Positions 44,981 to 53,856 of a stretch of DNA of 64,000 nt are shown here, piece by piece (the first letter of the stretch is position 1; each line of letters opens with the position of its first letter). The position numbers were made by a program, and so were the translations under genes. Below the pieces are notes generated by a model. The model was not told the origin of the DNA and did not search any database. It saw nothing but the letters and a program-made list of their open reading frames with translations. Source of the stretch: Neptuniibacter victor (lineage in GTDB: Bacteria > Pseudomonadota > Gammaproteobacteria > Pseudomonadales > Balneatricaceae); the NCBI GenBank assembly GCA_027943745.1, contig AP025763.1, positions 1,426,001 through 1,490,000 on the forward strand, written 5' to 3'.

Positions 44981-45803
44981 GATGGGATACTCCGTGCTGA
45001 TCTTGCCAACTGATACTATGGCTGATGACTTTGTCTCGCGGTTGAAGTTTTAGCTTCTTGCGCCAGAGTTTTAAAGCTTCCCAGTGAATAGCGCCCATTA
45101 CTTTCAGTGTCATAAGCGGATAGCTGAAAAACATTCTAACTAATGTACGGTCGTTAAGCGCAATCCGATCACCGGTAAATACCGCATGAAGGATAGGTTG
45201 TTTATTTGCGTCGGCTGTAGCCTCTGGATCTGTAGCGCCTTTTGGTTGTTCACTTTGCCGAATACAAACGGCAACCTTCTGTGTAGGAGGAGAAATTCTA
45301 AATTGATAAAATGTATCCATGGGCATAAAAGGGCTGACATACATAAGCTTATGACACCCATGACGCACAATGGATTCGTTATTGTTGGCGGGGAGAAGAT
45401 AAGTATGTCTCGAGCCGAATGTATTGCTTACCTCATAGAGAACGACTTCTAGTTGATTCTGTTTGTTATAGCAGAAATACACACTCAATGGATTAAAGGT
45501 ATAACCCATAATTCGGGGGTAGCAGAGCAGTTCAATACGATCGGTAGCTGAGTGGTACCCTCGGTCTACGAGTAGCTTTCTTATATCGGAAGCAAGGTTG
45601 CCTTTACCGTTCCCGTGATCTTTTTCATGAAAGGAAAATAGGTTAAAACGATTAATAGAGAAGAAACGGTTTTGATCTACTTTCGATAACTCATCAAGAT
45701 CTAAGCAGAGAGAGAACACGTTATAGACAAATCTGTGTTTAGTTGGCCGAAAGCGATGGTGCATCACATGGCCTTGATAGAGTGCGGATTGTAATTTAGG
45801 CAT
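44967..45803 (-). CDS. DUF1365 family protein
   Basis: From the ATG at 45803 the protein has 278 residues. QSALYQGHVMHHRFRPTKHRFVYNVFSLCLDLDEL and GYTFNPLSVYFCYN are DUF1365 hallmarks. The biochemical role is unknown, although it is almost always found between an FAD amine-oxidase-like gene and cfa, and a role in modified fatty acid synthesis is suspected. The start overlaps the upstream gene by 8 bases; a TTG at 45815 is less likely. It carries many His and Tyr residues. Confidence 0.9.
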   Translation of the reverse strand: MPKLQSALYQGHVMHHRFRPTKHRFVYNVFSLCLDLDELSKVDQNRFFSINRFNLFSFHEKDHGNGKGNLASDIRKLLVDRGYHSATDRIELLCYPRIMGYTFNPLSVYFCYNKQNQLEVVLYEVSNTFGSRHTYLLPANNNESIVRHGCHKLMYVSPFMPMDTFYQFRISPPTQKVAVCIRQSEQPKGATDPEATADANKQPILHAVFTGDRIALNDRTLVRMFFSYPLMTLKVMGAIHWEALKLWRKKLKLQPRDKVISHSISWQDQHGVSHHESL

Positions 45804-47172
45804 GACGTTTCGCAATATCTGTTAAGGACGTTTTCACCAGAGTGATGTTCGGGTCTACATGTATGCGACTATTCTTATTTTCTAATCTCCAAGGTCTTGG
45901 AATCCCACCTAATGCTTCCGCTACAGCGAGACCCGCTTGTAGGCCATCTTCATGAAATCCGTAGCCAAAATATGCTCCGCAGAACCATGTGTTTTGATGG
46001 CCTTGCAGTGACCAAAGCTCTTTTTGAGAGGTTAAGGCGTCTCTGCCAAACTCTGGATGATCATAAAAGAAACTTCGAATGATTGAGCCTGGTTCAGGTT
46101 CTTTCAAAGGGTTTAGGGAGACGAATACAGGGGTGTCAGTTGCCAGAGGTTGAAGTTGGTTCATCCAATAGGTTACGGAGACTTCTTGAGACTGGTCGTT
46201 TGACTGGGTAGATAAGTAGTTCCAACTGGACCATACTTTTTTTCGTTTGGGCATCAGTGTTGTATCTAAGTGTAAATAGGCTTTGTTGCGCTGATAAGGG
46301 AAGGCTTCAAGTAAACGCAGCTCATCATGTGTAGGTTCTTCAAGCAGTGCTAATGCTTGATCTGAGTGGCAAGCGAGTACAACGTCATCGAATTGTTCTC
46401 TCTTACCATGATGATCCTCTATAAAGACCTTTTCGTCATATCTGATTATTTTGTGGATACGACTGTTAAGTTTTATTTTTCCTTCAAGTGTGTGAGCGAT
46501 TTTATCGACATACCTTTTACTTCCGCCAATCACCGTAGCCCATTGTGGGCGATCTTTTAACTGTACGAGACCGTGATTACGACAAAAACGTATAAAGCTA
46601 CTCGCTGGATAGTTGAGCATTTTATCGATGGGTGTGGACCAAATCGCTGCACCCATAGGGAGCAGGTGATCATAGATGAAACGGTTGCTGTACCCCTGTT
46701 GAGCTAATAGCTCACCTAATGTCACTTCATTAAGGTCGTTTCTTTTAGAAATACTTTCAGACTGACCATAGAAGTGAATGATCTCACTGATCATTTTCCA
46801 GAAGCTTGGTTTAAACAGATTGCTTTTTTGGGCGAGTAAACCGGATAGGCCCGTTCCAGAATATTCGAGTTTCCCTTGGTCAATTGATACGGCAAAAGAC
46901 ATGTCTGTTTCGCAGGTAAGTACTTCTAGTGCTTCAAAGAATTTAACAAGGTTAGGATAATTCACGGGATTGAAAACAATAAACCCTGTATCCACGTCAA
47001 TCTGTTGATGATCTAATTCAAAGCTTACAGTATTTGAGTGTCCGCCTAAGCGGTCGTCTTTTTCAAAGAGCGTTACATCGTGTGCTTGGTTCAGTAACCA
47101 CGCACAACTGAGGCCCGAGATACCAGAACCTATAACGGCAATTTTTTTAGGTCGTATAGCAGTGATGTTCAT
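45796..47172 (-). CDS. FAD-dependent amine-oxidase-like oxidoreductase
   Basis: The 458-residue flavoprotein begins with a dinucleotide-binding motif (IAVIGSGISGLSCAWLLN, then LFEKDDRLGGHSNTV) and ends with CGAYFGYGFHEDGLQAGLAVAEAL, the C-terminal FAD contact. It belongs to COG2907, associated with DUF1365 and Cfa, and probably acts on lipid acyl chains. It is the promoter-proximal gene of a three-gene minus-strand unit with overlapping reading frames, divergent from rpoE. Confidence 0.9.
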   Translation of the reverse strand: MNITAIRPKKIAVIGSGISGLSCAWLLNQAHDVTLFEKDDRLGGHSNTVSFELDHQQIDVDTGFIVFNPVNYPNLVKFFEALEVLTCETDMSFAVSIDQGKLEYSGTGLSGLLAQKSNLFKPSFWKMISEIIHFYGQSESISKRNDLNEVTLGELLAQQGYSNRFIYDHLLPMGAAIWSTPIDKMLNYPASSFIRFCRNHGLVQLKDRPQWATVIGGSKRYVDKIAHTLEGKIKLNSRIHKIIRYDEKVFIEDHHGKREQFDDVVLACHSDQALALLEEPTHDELRLLEAFPYQRNKAYLHLDTTLMPKRKKVWSSWNYLSTQSNDQSQEVSVTYWMNQLQPLATDTPVFVSLNPLKEPEPGSIIRSFFYDHPEFGRDALTSQKELWSLQGHQNTWFCGAYFGYGFHEDGLQAGLAVAEALGGIPRPWRLENKNSRIHVDPNITLVKTSLTDIAKRHA

Positions 47173-47253
47173 CTCATAGATCCATTCTGTACTCTGGATG
47201 AGGCTTACCTATAATGGGTAGGTGTAGCCTTTCTTTAATTTTACTTACAAATC

Positions 47254-47281
47254 AGTACGTAGCAATCGAATGAAAGGATCA
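47254..47281 (-). promoter_or_regulatory. RpoE/ChrR-type promoter of FAD oxidoreductase-DUF1365-cfa
   Basis: On the minus strand, TGATCC (47276-47281) and CGTACT (47254-47259) are separated by 16 bases. Transcription would start near 47248, about 75 bases before the first gene. Confidence 0.8.
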
Positions 47282-47325
47282 CTTAATTTATTTATGGACT
47301 CTATCACGAATACTTTCATAGTCAG

Positions 47326-47353
47326 TGATCCGAAAATGCCAACAGCACGTAAG
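47326..47353 (+). promoter_or_regulatory. RpoE/ChrR-type auto-promoter before rpoE
   Basis: TGATCC (47326-47331), 16 bases, CGTAAG (47348-47353). The -10 element ends only seven bases before the rpoE ATG, implying a nearly leaderless message from this promoter. Confidence 0.78.
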
Positions 47354-47360
47354 GGATAAT

Positions 47361-47957
47361 ATGGAAAACAAACCCCCGGGTGATGATGTGGAAAATATAG
47401 TTCCATTAGCACAGCAGAATACTTCTCAAGATTGGAGTGACGTATTGGCTGAGTTGGCTGAGACTAAAGACAAAACACTCTTCGTTGAACTGTTTAAGCA
47501 TTTTGCACCTAAAGTGAAAGCTTACATTATTCGCTTAGGGCTTATAGAGAGTTCTGCAGAGGAACTCATGCAAGAAACGATGGCGGCGGTATGGAGAAAA
47601 TCGCATTTATACAATCGCTCTAAAGCAGCCGCGAGTACTTGGATTTTTACGCTGGCTCGAAATCTGAGTATTGATCTAATGCGGAAACAAAAATACCCGG
47701 AATACTCATTAGATGAGTGGCATGAAGAGGCCGATGATAACGATGACCCATGCGTTGATCACGTTCTATCAAGTAGAATGGGTTTGTCAGTTAACAAGCT
47801 CCCAGAAGAGCAAGCTCAGGTTATATATATGTCTTTTTATGAGGGACGCTCACATTCAGACATAGCTAATAGACTGGGTATTCCATTAGGCAGTGTGAAA
47901 TCTCGGATTAGGTTAGCATCCGATAAATTAAGATCAATGTGGAGGGATGGTGTATGA
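47361..47957 (+). CDS. rpoE: ECF sigma factor RpoE (ChrR-controlled type)
   Basis: The 198-residue ECF sigma has region 2 (LFVELFKHFAPKVKAYIIR, ELMQETMAAVWRKSHLYN, ASTWIFTLARNLSIDLMRKQK) and region 4 (LPEEQAQVIYMSFYEGRSHSDIANRLGIPLGSVKSRIRLA). This type is held by the zinc anti-sigma ChrR and is released by singlet oxygen or organic peroxides. The ATG at 47361 has AAGGGA four bases upstream. A GTG at 47325 lies inside the promoter and is rejected. The gene overlaps chrR by four bases (ATGA). Confidence 0.94.
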   Translation: MENKPPGDDVENIVPLAQQNTSQDWSDVLAELAETKDKTLFVELFKHFAPKVKAYIIRLGLIESSAEELMQETMAAVWRKSHLYNRSKAAASTWIFTLARNLSIDLMRKQKYPEYSLDEWHEEADDNDDPCVDHVLSSRMGLSVNKLPEEQAQVIYMSFYEGRSHSDIANRLGIPLGSVKSRIRLASDKLRSMWRDGV

Positions 47958-48628
47958 ACATTAAACATCACCTTGATGAGGCAAGTTTACTCAGTTACGC
48001 GGCCGGTTCCATGTCTCAATCTATGGCGTTAGTGGCGGCCTGTCATCTCTCTATGTGCCCGCAATGTCAGGAGCGCGCACAAAAATCTGAGGCCATTGGT
48101 GGCGTTCTGTTAGATAGTTTAGCGCCGGCAGCGCTTAATGAAAATTCGCTTGATCAAGTTATGGCTATGTTAGATTACGAGCCAAGTGTTGATATCGCAG
48201 TACCGAAGAGGATTTCTTCGAAACGTGCAGGGGCCGATCAAACTGACTTACCTTTTCCTTTAGGGGAGTATATCGATGGCTCGTTAGATAGCATTGCATG
48301 GAAACGTATCGTGCCTGGAGTCTATTGTTATGACCTTCCTTGTAAAAGTGAAAGAGGTGGTGTGTCACGACTTCTGCGAATAGCGCCGGGTAAGTCAATG
48401 CTTCCTCATTCACACGATGGTAATGAATTGACACTTATTTTGAGAGGATCATTTTCAGATGAGATCGGCCGCTTTACGGTTGGAGATATAGCTGATCTTG
48501 ATAGTGAAATCGAGCACCAGCCGCTTGTGGATAGTGACGAGGATTGTATCTGCCTTATTGCAACGGATGCGCCACTTAGATTTAGCACCTTACTGGGTAA
48601 AATTGTTCAGCCAATGACAGGTTTCTAA
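47954..48628 (+). CDS. chrR: Zinc/cupin anti-sigma factor ChrR
   Basis: A 224-residue anti-sigma. The N-terminal zinc-binding domain (about 1-80) has HHLDEASLLSYAAGSM and ACHLSMCPQCQ (His-x3-Cys-x2-Cys). The C-terminal cupin (about 115-220) has LPHSHDGNELTLILRGSFSDE and GDIADLD. In Rhodobacter both modules bind zinc and the cupin is needed to sense singlet oxygen. The start at 47954 is backed by GGAGG 8 bases upstream and overlaps the rpoE stop codon. The fused cupin is what assigns the pair to the photo-oxidative type. Confidence 0.93.
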   Translation: MNIKHHLDEASLLSYAAGSMSQSMALVAACHLSMCPQCQERAQKSEAIGGVLLDSLAPAALNENSLDQVMAMLDYEPSVDIAVPKRISSKRAGADQTDLPFPLGEYIDGSLDSIAWKRIVPGVYCYDLPCKSERGGVSRLLRIAPGKSMLPHSHDGNELTLILRGSFSDEIGRFTVGDIADLDSEIEHQPLVDSDEDCICLIATDAPLRFSTLLGKIVQPMTGF

Positions 48629-48666
48629 CACCGGAAGATAGCTTTATTCAGCGTTTAGGGAGAAAA

Positions 48667-49647
48667 ATGATGAACAGTAATTTACTTAATAGTGATGAGA
48701 AACCGTTAATTCCTGTAGGAATTAGCGCGTGTTTATTAGGGCAGAAGGTTCGCTATGACGGCGGACATAAACGTTCAAAATATTGTCTCAATGTTTTAAG
48801 TGATTGTTTTGACTTTAAATCTTTTTGCCCTGAAATATCGATTGGATTATCCACGCCGAGAGAACCAATAAGACTGGTAGGCAGTGCGGATTCGCCGAGG
48901 GTATTAGGCACTAAAGATCCTAGCCTTGATGTTACCGAACCATTGAAAAAGTATGCGGATAGAGTGAGTGAACAAAATAGTGAGCTCTGTGGTTATATCT
49001 TAATGCAAGGTTCTCCAAGTTGTGGAATGGAGCGGGTTAAGGTCTATCACGAAAATGGTATGCCGAATGTCGCAGGCAGTGGCGCTTATGCCTCACAAAT
49101 TATGAAAAACAACCCAGCAATGCCTGTGGAAGAGGAGGGGCGTTTAAATGATCCGGTCCTTCGGGAGAACTTTATTACACGTGTATTTGTTTACCATAGC
49201 TGGCAGGAAGAGGTACTAAAATCCCCCTCATTGCATAACGTTCTACAGTTCCATAGTCGTCATAAGTATCAATTAATGGCGCATAGTTATGACGGGTACA
49301 AAAAGCTCGGTAAATATTTAGCCACGGTAGCTCCTGAAGAGAGTTTAGACCGTGTATTAAGTCAGTATATTTTAGAGCTGATGGCGTTTCTCAAATGTCG
49401 TGCAAGTCGTAAAACCCATACTAATGTGCTCATGCATATTATGGGGTATTTGAAAAAAGATATTGATGCTGAAACAAAGCAAGACCTTCTTGAATCGATA
49501 GAGCAATATCGTACCAATGAGGTCAATTTGGTTGTGCCTTTAGCATTACTGAAACACTACCTGAAACGGTTTGGCAGTGAATATATACAGTCACAAGCGT
49601 ATTTAGACCCTTATCCGCACGAACTCGGTTTAAGAAACTATATTTAA
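48667..49647 (+). CDS. DUF523-DUF1722 fusion protein
   Basis: A 326-residue protein. The N-terminal DUF523 domain (about 15-160) includes GISACLLGQKVRYDGGHKR, CPEISIGLSTPREPIRL and LMQGSPSCGMERVKVY, with several conserved Cys. The C-terminal DUF1722/YbgA domain (about 185-310) has FHSRHKYQLMAHSYDGYKKLGKYL and HIMGYLKKD. The conserved cysteines suggest a metal or redox cofactor. In E. coli YbgA lies next to phrB; here it also precedes phrB, by one base, in the rpoE operon. Confidence 0.92.
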   Translation: MMNSNLLNSDEKPLIPVGISACLLGQKVRYDGGHKRSKYCLNVLSDCFDFKSFCPEISIGLSTPREPIRLVGSADSPRVLGTKDPSLDVTEPLKKYADRVSEQNSELCGYILMQGSPSCGMERVKVYHENGMPNVAGSGAYASQIMKNNPAMPVEEEGRLNDPVLRENFITRVFVYHSWQEEVLKSPSLHNVLQFHSRHKYQLMAHSYDGYKKLGKYLATVAPEESLDRVLSQYILELMAFLKCRASRKTHTNVLMHIMGYLKKDIDAETKQDLLESIEQYRTNEVNLVVPLALLKHYLKRFGSEYIQSQAYLDPYPHELGLRNYI

Positions 49648-49648
49648 T

Positions 49649-51064
49649 ATGATGAAGAAACGGTTGGTGTGGTTTCGGAACGATTTACGGACGGGAGACC
49701 ATCACGCCCTCTACCATGCTTGTAAGGATAGTGCTGGAGAGGGCGTTCTAGCGGTTGCCGTGATCACTCCAAAACAGTGGGCGTTACAAGATGAGGCGAA
49801 ATCAAAAATTCAGTTTTGGTTAGCAAACTTAGAAAAACTGCGCGATGATTTATCTGCATTAAATATCCCTCTTATCGTTTTGAGAGTGCCAACGAACCGT
49901 GAGGTACCCGCTGCGCTATTCGATCTGGCAAGCAAATTTTCTATAGAAAGCCTCTATTTCAATAGAGAATACCCAGAGTATGAACAAAGAAGAGATGCGC
50001 TGGTCATCAATCGGTTCTCACAAGCGTCTATACCATGCTTAACCTTTGATAGTGATATCGTTTTTCCAGTCGGGAACATCTTAACTAAGCAGGGGTTGCC
50101 ATTTAAGGTTTTCACTCCTTTTTGCAGAGCTTGGAAAGCACAATTTTCAGAATCATTACCTCAATCATTGCCTGTACCGCAACAGCAAGCGTCGTTGAAT
50201 ATTAGTGCTTCAACTATACCTAAAGAATTTATATATGCCGTAGATACGGGCGTGCAATGGTCTGAGACTTTATGGCCTGCTGGGACTGAAGAAGCGTATC
50301 GTCGGTTGTATAGATTTATACATTCTAATTTTAATAAGTATCCAACCCAGCGTGATTTTCCAGCCTTGCCTGCGACGTCCTCTCTATCCCCTTATTTGAG
50401 CTGCGGTGTTATTTCAGTTCAGCAATGCCTTGATGCGATACAAACCTACAGCGATGACCCCGAATGGTTGCAGCATCAGTGGGTGACTGAATTGGTTTGG
50501 CGCGAGTTTTATCGACATTTATTGGTGCATTTTCCTCAGATGAATCGATGGCAGCCTTTTAAAGGAGAGGTTGAAGCAAGATTGAGCTGGGAGACAGACG
50601 AATCGCTTTTTGATGCCTGGTGTCAGGGCGAAACCGGTTTTGCCATAGTTGATGCAGGTATGAAACAGCTCAAAGAAACGGGATGGATGCATAATCGAGT
50701 AAGAATGATAACGGCTTCTTTCTTGACGAAATTACTTCGTCAAGATTGGCGCAGAGGGGCCCGTTACTTCATGCAGCACCTGATCGATGGGGATTTTGCT
50801 TCGAATATGGGTGGTTGGCAATGGAGTGCTTCAGTCGGGGCTGATGCCGCGCCTTATTTCAGGATTTTTAATCCCATGAGGCAGGCTGAGCGGTTTGATC
50901 CAGAAGGAGAGTACGTCGGTGAGTGGATCCCTAGCTTAGGTAACTATAATTCGTTGCAGCAACATGATCCTTTATTGAGTACGAGCCTTAATCGCCCACG
51001 CCCGATTATCGATTATGCGTTGGAGCGAAAATACAGTTTAGATGCCTATAAGGCCAATTCATGA
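49649..51064 (+). CDS. phrB: Deoxyribodipyrimidine photolyase PhrB
   Basis: The 471-residue class I CPD photolyase has an N-terminal antenna domain (RLVWFRNDLRTGDHHAL, VITPKQWALQDE) and a C-terminal FAD domain (STSLSPYLSCGVIS-type segment, TELVWREFYRHLLVHFP, FAIVDAGMKQLKETGWMHNRVRMITASFL, FASNMGGWQWSASVGADAAPYFRIFNP). It splits pyrimidine dimers with light, using FAD and probably a folate-type antenna. It is 1 base downstream of DUF523-DUF1722 and within the rpoE-led operon, consistent with light-stress control. Confidence 0.95.
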   Translation: MMKKRLVWFRNDLRTGDHHALYHACKDSAGEGVLAVAVITPKQWALQDEAKSKIQFWLANLEKLRDDLSALNIPLIVLRVPTNREVPAALFDLASKFSIESLYFNREYPEYEQRRDALVINRFSQASIPCLTFDSDIVFPVGNILTKQGLPFKVFTPFCRAWKAQFSESLPQSLPVPQQQASLNISASTIPKEFIYAVDTGVQWSETLWPAGTEEAYRRLYRFIHSNFNKYPTQRDFPALPATSSLSPYLSCGVISVQQCLDAIQTYSDDPEWLQHQWVTELVWREFYRHLLVHFPQMNRWQPFKGEVEARLSWETDESLFDAWCQGETGFAIVDAGMKQLKETGWMHNRVRMITASFLTKLLRQDWRRGARYFMQHLIDGDFASNMGGWQWSASVGADAAPYFRIFNPMRQAERFDPEGEYVGEWIPSLGNYNSLQQHDPLLSTSLNRPRPIIDYALERKYSLDAYKANS

Positions 51065-51279
51065 ACCGATTAAACCCGAGAAAGTTACTCTTATCTAAGT
51101 GGACCGCCGTCGTGCCCGTGAAAAAGCGTAAGCACTTTCTGGTTACCGAACTCATCCTGGACGATCAAGGGGAAGAGGTGCTCGGTTGTATACTCGAGGC
51201 GGTTATTGATAAGAAAATCTATAAAACTCAATGGCAAGCGCTTAAGAATACTGATCACTGGTTGCAGGGTTGGAAATGA
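51061..51279 (+). CDS. TIGR02450-type small conserved protein
   Basis: A 72-residue basic protein with the pattern MNRLNPRKLLLSKWTAVVPV, KHFLVTELI, LEAVIDKKIYKTQW and a final WLQGWK. This is the Trp-rich family I know as TIGR02450, often found next to photolyase or cryptochrome genes. The function is unknown. The ATG overlaps the phrB stop by four bases, so translation is probably coupled. Confidence 0.85.
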   Translation: MNRLNPRKLLLSKWTAVVPVKKRKHFLVTELILDDQGEEVLGCILEAVIDKKIYKTQWQALKNTDHWLQGWK

Positions 51280-51323
51280 GTTTATAAAGGGACAGGGTTG
51301 TCTTAAAACTGAAACATAAAGAG

Positions 51324-51351
51324 TAATCCAATTTATCTATCCCGACGTAAA
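51324..51351 (+). promoter_or_regulatory. RpoE/ChrR-type promoter before gpx
   Basis: TAATCC (51324-51329), 16 bases, CGTAAA (51346-51351); the -35 differs from the consensus at position 2. The -10 ends 24 bases before the gpx ATG. Confidence 0.65.
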
Positions 51352-51375
51352 ATATTAAAAAACGTAGGTGATGAG

Positions 51376-51969
51376 ATGGGATTGATTAATTATTCTTTAA
51401 ATATCATTGGTTTAGCTGCTGTCATAATGTTGAGTGAACCTATACAGGCGGAGCCCGTTCTTCCCTTAGGGGCTAAAGAAAATTGTCCAGATACCTTGGA
51501 TTTTTCTTTCCGGCGTTTAGGTTGGGATAAAGAAGAAAAATTATGTCGTGCCTATGCAGGTAAACTCATTTTGGTGGTCAATACCGCAAGCAAGTGCGCT
51601 TATACTCCTCAATATGATGGTCTTGAATCCCTTTATCGAGAGTATAGAGATAGAGGTTTAGTGGTATTAGGCTTCCCTTCGAATGACTTTGCTGGGCAAG
51701 AACCGGGCACTGAAAAAGAGATTCTCAATTTCTGTCGTTTAACTTACAGCGTAGAATTTCCAATGTTCGAAAAAATTCATGCCGCTCAGGGAAAAGCAGA
51801 TCCTTTCTTTGTTAAGTTGGCAGACTTTGCTGGTGAATACCCTGGTTGGAATTTCCATAAGTATTTAATTGCACCTGATGGAAAACTGCTTTACAGCTTC
51901 AGAAGCGCTATTAAACCTTCAGACCCGGAGCTCGTCAGAGCAATAGAAGGGAATCTGCCTCATGGATGA
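51376..51969 (+). CDS. Exported glutathione peroxidase-like protein
   Basis: The 197-residue thiol peroxidase has an N-terminal hydrophobic segment (about 6-22) followed by IQAEP, a likely signal peptide. The catalytic Cys is in NTASKCAYTPQYDGLE, FPSNDFAGQEPG supplies the Gln, and WNFHKYLI the Trp/Asn. It probably reduces lipid or organic hydroperoxides in the periplasm. It has AGGTGA before the ATG, its own RpoE-type promoter, and overlaps the kinase-like gene by 8 bases. Confidence 0.92.
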   Translation: MGLINYSLNIIGLAAVIMLSEPIQAEPVLPLGAKENCPDTLDFSFRRLGWDKEEKLCRAYAGKLILVVNTASKCAYTPQYDGLESLYREYRDRGLVVLGFPSNDFAGQEPGTEKEILNFCRLTYSVEFPMFEKIHAAQGKADPFFVKLADFAGEYPGWNFHKYLIAPDGKLLYSFRSAIKPSDPELVRAIEGNLPHG

Positions 51970-53296
51970 GTATCACGACCCAAACTTAAAGGCGGTACCT
52001 GTACCCAAGTCGCGAATTTCCAGATTAAGCAAATTGGGTAGCTTGGCAGGAAGGGTGGCAGGTAATGTGCTGGTTGATGGTAGTAAAGCGTTGGTGATGG
52101 GTAGAAAGCCTTCAATGCGTGATCTGATCATCAGCGAGAAAAATATACGACACCTAGCTGATAAGCTTGCCACTATGCGCGGTGCAGCAATGAAAGCTGG
52201 GCAGTTGCTTTCGATGGATGCAGGAAGCCTGGTTCCAGAAGAGCTTGCAGTCATTCTGGAACGTCTACGAAATGATGCCGTCATTATGCCTAGTGTTCAA
52301 CTGATAGAAGTGCTTGAACGTAATTGGGGAGCAGAATGGTCGGATCATTTTCTGCGGTTTAGCTTTAATCCAGTGGCTGCGGCTTCTATAGGTCAGGTAC
52401 ATCGTGCTTTATCGAAGGATCATCGCGAGATGGCGATAAAGATTCAGTACCCAGGCGTGAAGGAGAGTATTGATAGCGATCTGGATAATGTTTTCGGCTT
52501 ACTACGAATGAGCGGGCTAATACCTAAGGAACTTGATATTACGCCTTTGATTGATGAGGCACGAATCCAATTGAAGTTAGAAGCTGATTATCGCCAAGAG
52601 GGGCGCTATATAGAGTTGTATAGTGAAAATATGTCTCGGTTTGCTCGACGAGATGAGCTTTTTCTACCAGCTTATCATCAGGACTTTTCCACCGAAGAGA
52701 TTCTCTGCATGAGCTTTGTGCAAGGGCAGCCCCTGGAAAAACTGCTATACGCTGAAGAAGATGAACGAGATAGGGTAATGACTTTATTACTCGAGTTGTT
52801 CTTTGCGGAGTTTCTTCAATTTAACTGCGTGCAAACCGACCCCAATCTAGCTAACTTTCTATACAACATCGAAAGCAAGCAACTGGTGTTATTGGATTTT
52901 GGTGCGACACGGGAGTTTTCAACTGAATTTGTGACTGATTACCATGCCGCACTGGCTGCAGCAGTTAATCAGGATAGGCCACAGTTATCAGACGCTTTGC
53001 AGCGGTTAGGGTTCTTTCAGGCTGAAACAGAGCAAAGTAATCTGAGCGTTATACTGGATATCTTTTTTTTGGCTACAGAGCCTATGCGCTTTGATGGAAA
53101 GTATGATTTTGCCGCATCAGATCTTGCCCAGCGAATTCGTGATAAGGGGATGGCGGTGAGTAGCGATCCTGATGCATGGCATACACCCCCTCCCGATGTG
53201 CTGTTCCTTCATCGCAAAATGGCAGGGTTGTATTTGATAGCAACTAAACTGAAAGCAAGGGTTGATGTTGCTTCGTTGATTAAGAAATACTTGTGA
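51962..53296 (+). CDS. ABC1/UbiB-family atypical kinase
   Basis: A 444-residue AarF/UbiB-type protein kinase-like family member. The KxGQ motif is in MRGAAMKAGQLLSMDAG, the Ala-rich nucleotide loop in FNPVAAASIGQVHRA, the catalytic segment in VQTDPNLANFLY and the metal-binding loop in LVLLDFGATREF. Such proteins support ubiquinone or isoprenoid-lipid metabolism. It lacks the C-terminal TM pair of true UbiB and therefore looks soluble. It overlaps gpx by 8 bases and is in the same RpoE-type transcription unit. Confidence 0.9.
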   Translation: MDEYHDPNLKAVPVPKSRISRLSKLGSLAGRVAGNVLVDGSKALVMGRKPSMRDLIISEKNIRHLADKLATMRGAAMKAGQLLSMDAGSLVPEELAVILERLRNDAVIMPSVQLIEVLERNWGAEWSDHFLRFSFNPVAAASIGQVHRALSKDHREMAIKIQYPGVKESIDSDLDNVFGLLRMSGLIPKELDITPLIDEARIQLKLEADYRQEGRYIELYSENMSRFARRDELFLPAYHQDFSTEEILCMSFVQGQPLEKLLYAEEDERDRVMTLLLELFFAEFLQFNCVQTDPNLANFLYNIESKQLVLLDFGATREFSTEFVTDYHAALAAAVNQDRPQLSDALQRLGFFQAETEQSNLSVILDIFFLATEPMRFDGKYDFAASDLAQRIRDKGMAVSSDPDAWHTPPPDVLFLHRKMAGLYLIATKLKARVDVASLIKKYL

Positions 53297-53386
53297 CCTG
53301 ATAAATGGGGCGCTATTACGCTTGCTGTTAGCTCCGTGCTTGCAGACAATCGTAGGCTAAAGATTAGGCAATCCAGAGCGCCTAAA

Positions 53387-53856
53387 ATGATATCGCTAGA
53401 ATTTCTTATTACTACACGGGTCGTTGCTTTGATTCCTTGAATAGGGGGTGTTTACACGGTTTCTTGTGGTTTGTTTCTAGGCGGGCTTTCTGTCGTTGCC
53501 GCTGCCACTGCCACTGCCACAGTCTGTACCTTGGGGATTGTTCCAGCACGGCTTGCATCTATGGCGATTAAAGGCTTCCTCCTGAATATTCTAAACCCTA
53601 AATTGTCGATCTTTTTCTGGCCTTTGTTCCTCCGTTTGTCCCGGAAAAAGCGCCTGAGCCTACCCTGAATATGCTTCTGTTAGGTGGGTGTTTTATGTTC
53701 ATGACCTTTCTTATTTTTATTATCTATGGCTGTCTTGCAAACAGTGTAAAGACCTATTTGGTTAATTCTGAAAAGGTATCCCTGTATATTCAACGCTTTT
53801 ATGCGGGGAGCTTTGCACTACTCGGCTTAAAATTAGCATTTACGGACCGTTATTAG
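53387..53856 (+). pseudogene. Decayed LysE-family amino-acid exporter
   Basis: From the ATG at 53387 the frame reads MISLEFLITTRVVALIP and then hits TGA (53438-53440) where LysE proteins have GTG. It continues IGGVYTVSCGLFLGG...CTLGIVPARLASM, then jumps straight to AIKGFLLNILNPKLSIFF, which normally lies ~70 residues later, so the middle is deleted. A frameshift near 53625 moves the remainder (PPFVPEKAPEPTLNMLLLGG and onward to LKLAFTDRY) to another frame. A hexamer run (GCCACT-type, 53498-53521) adds Ala-Thr pairs. Stop, deletion and frameshift together show an inactivated gene. Confidence 0.88.
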
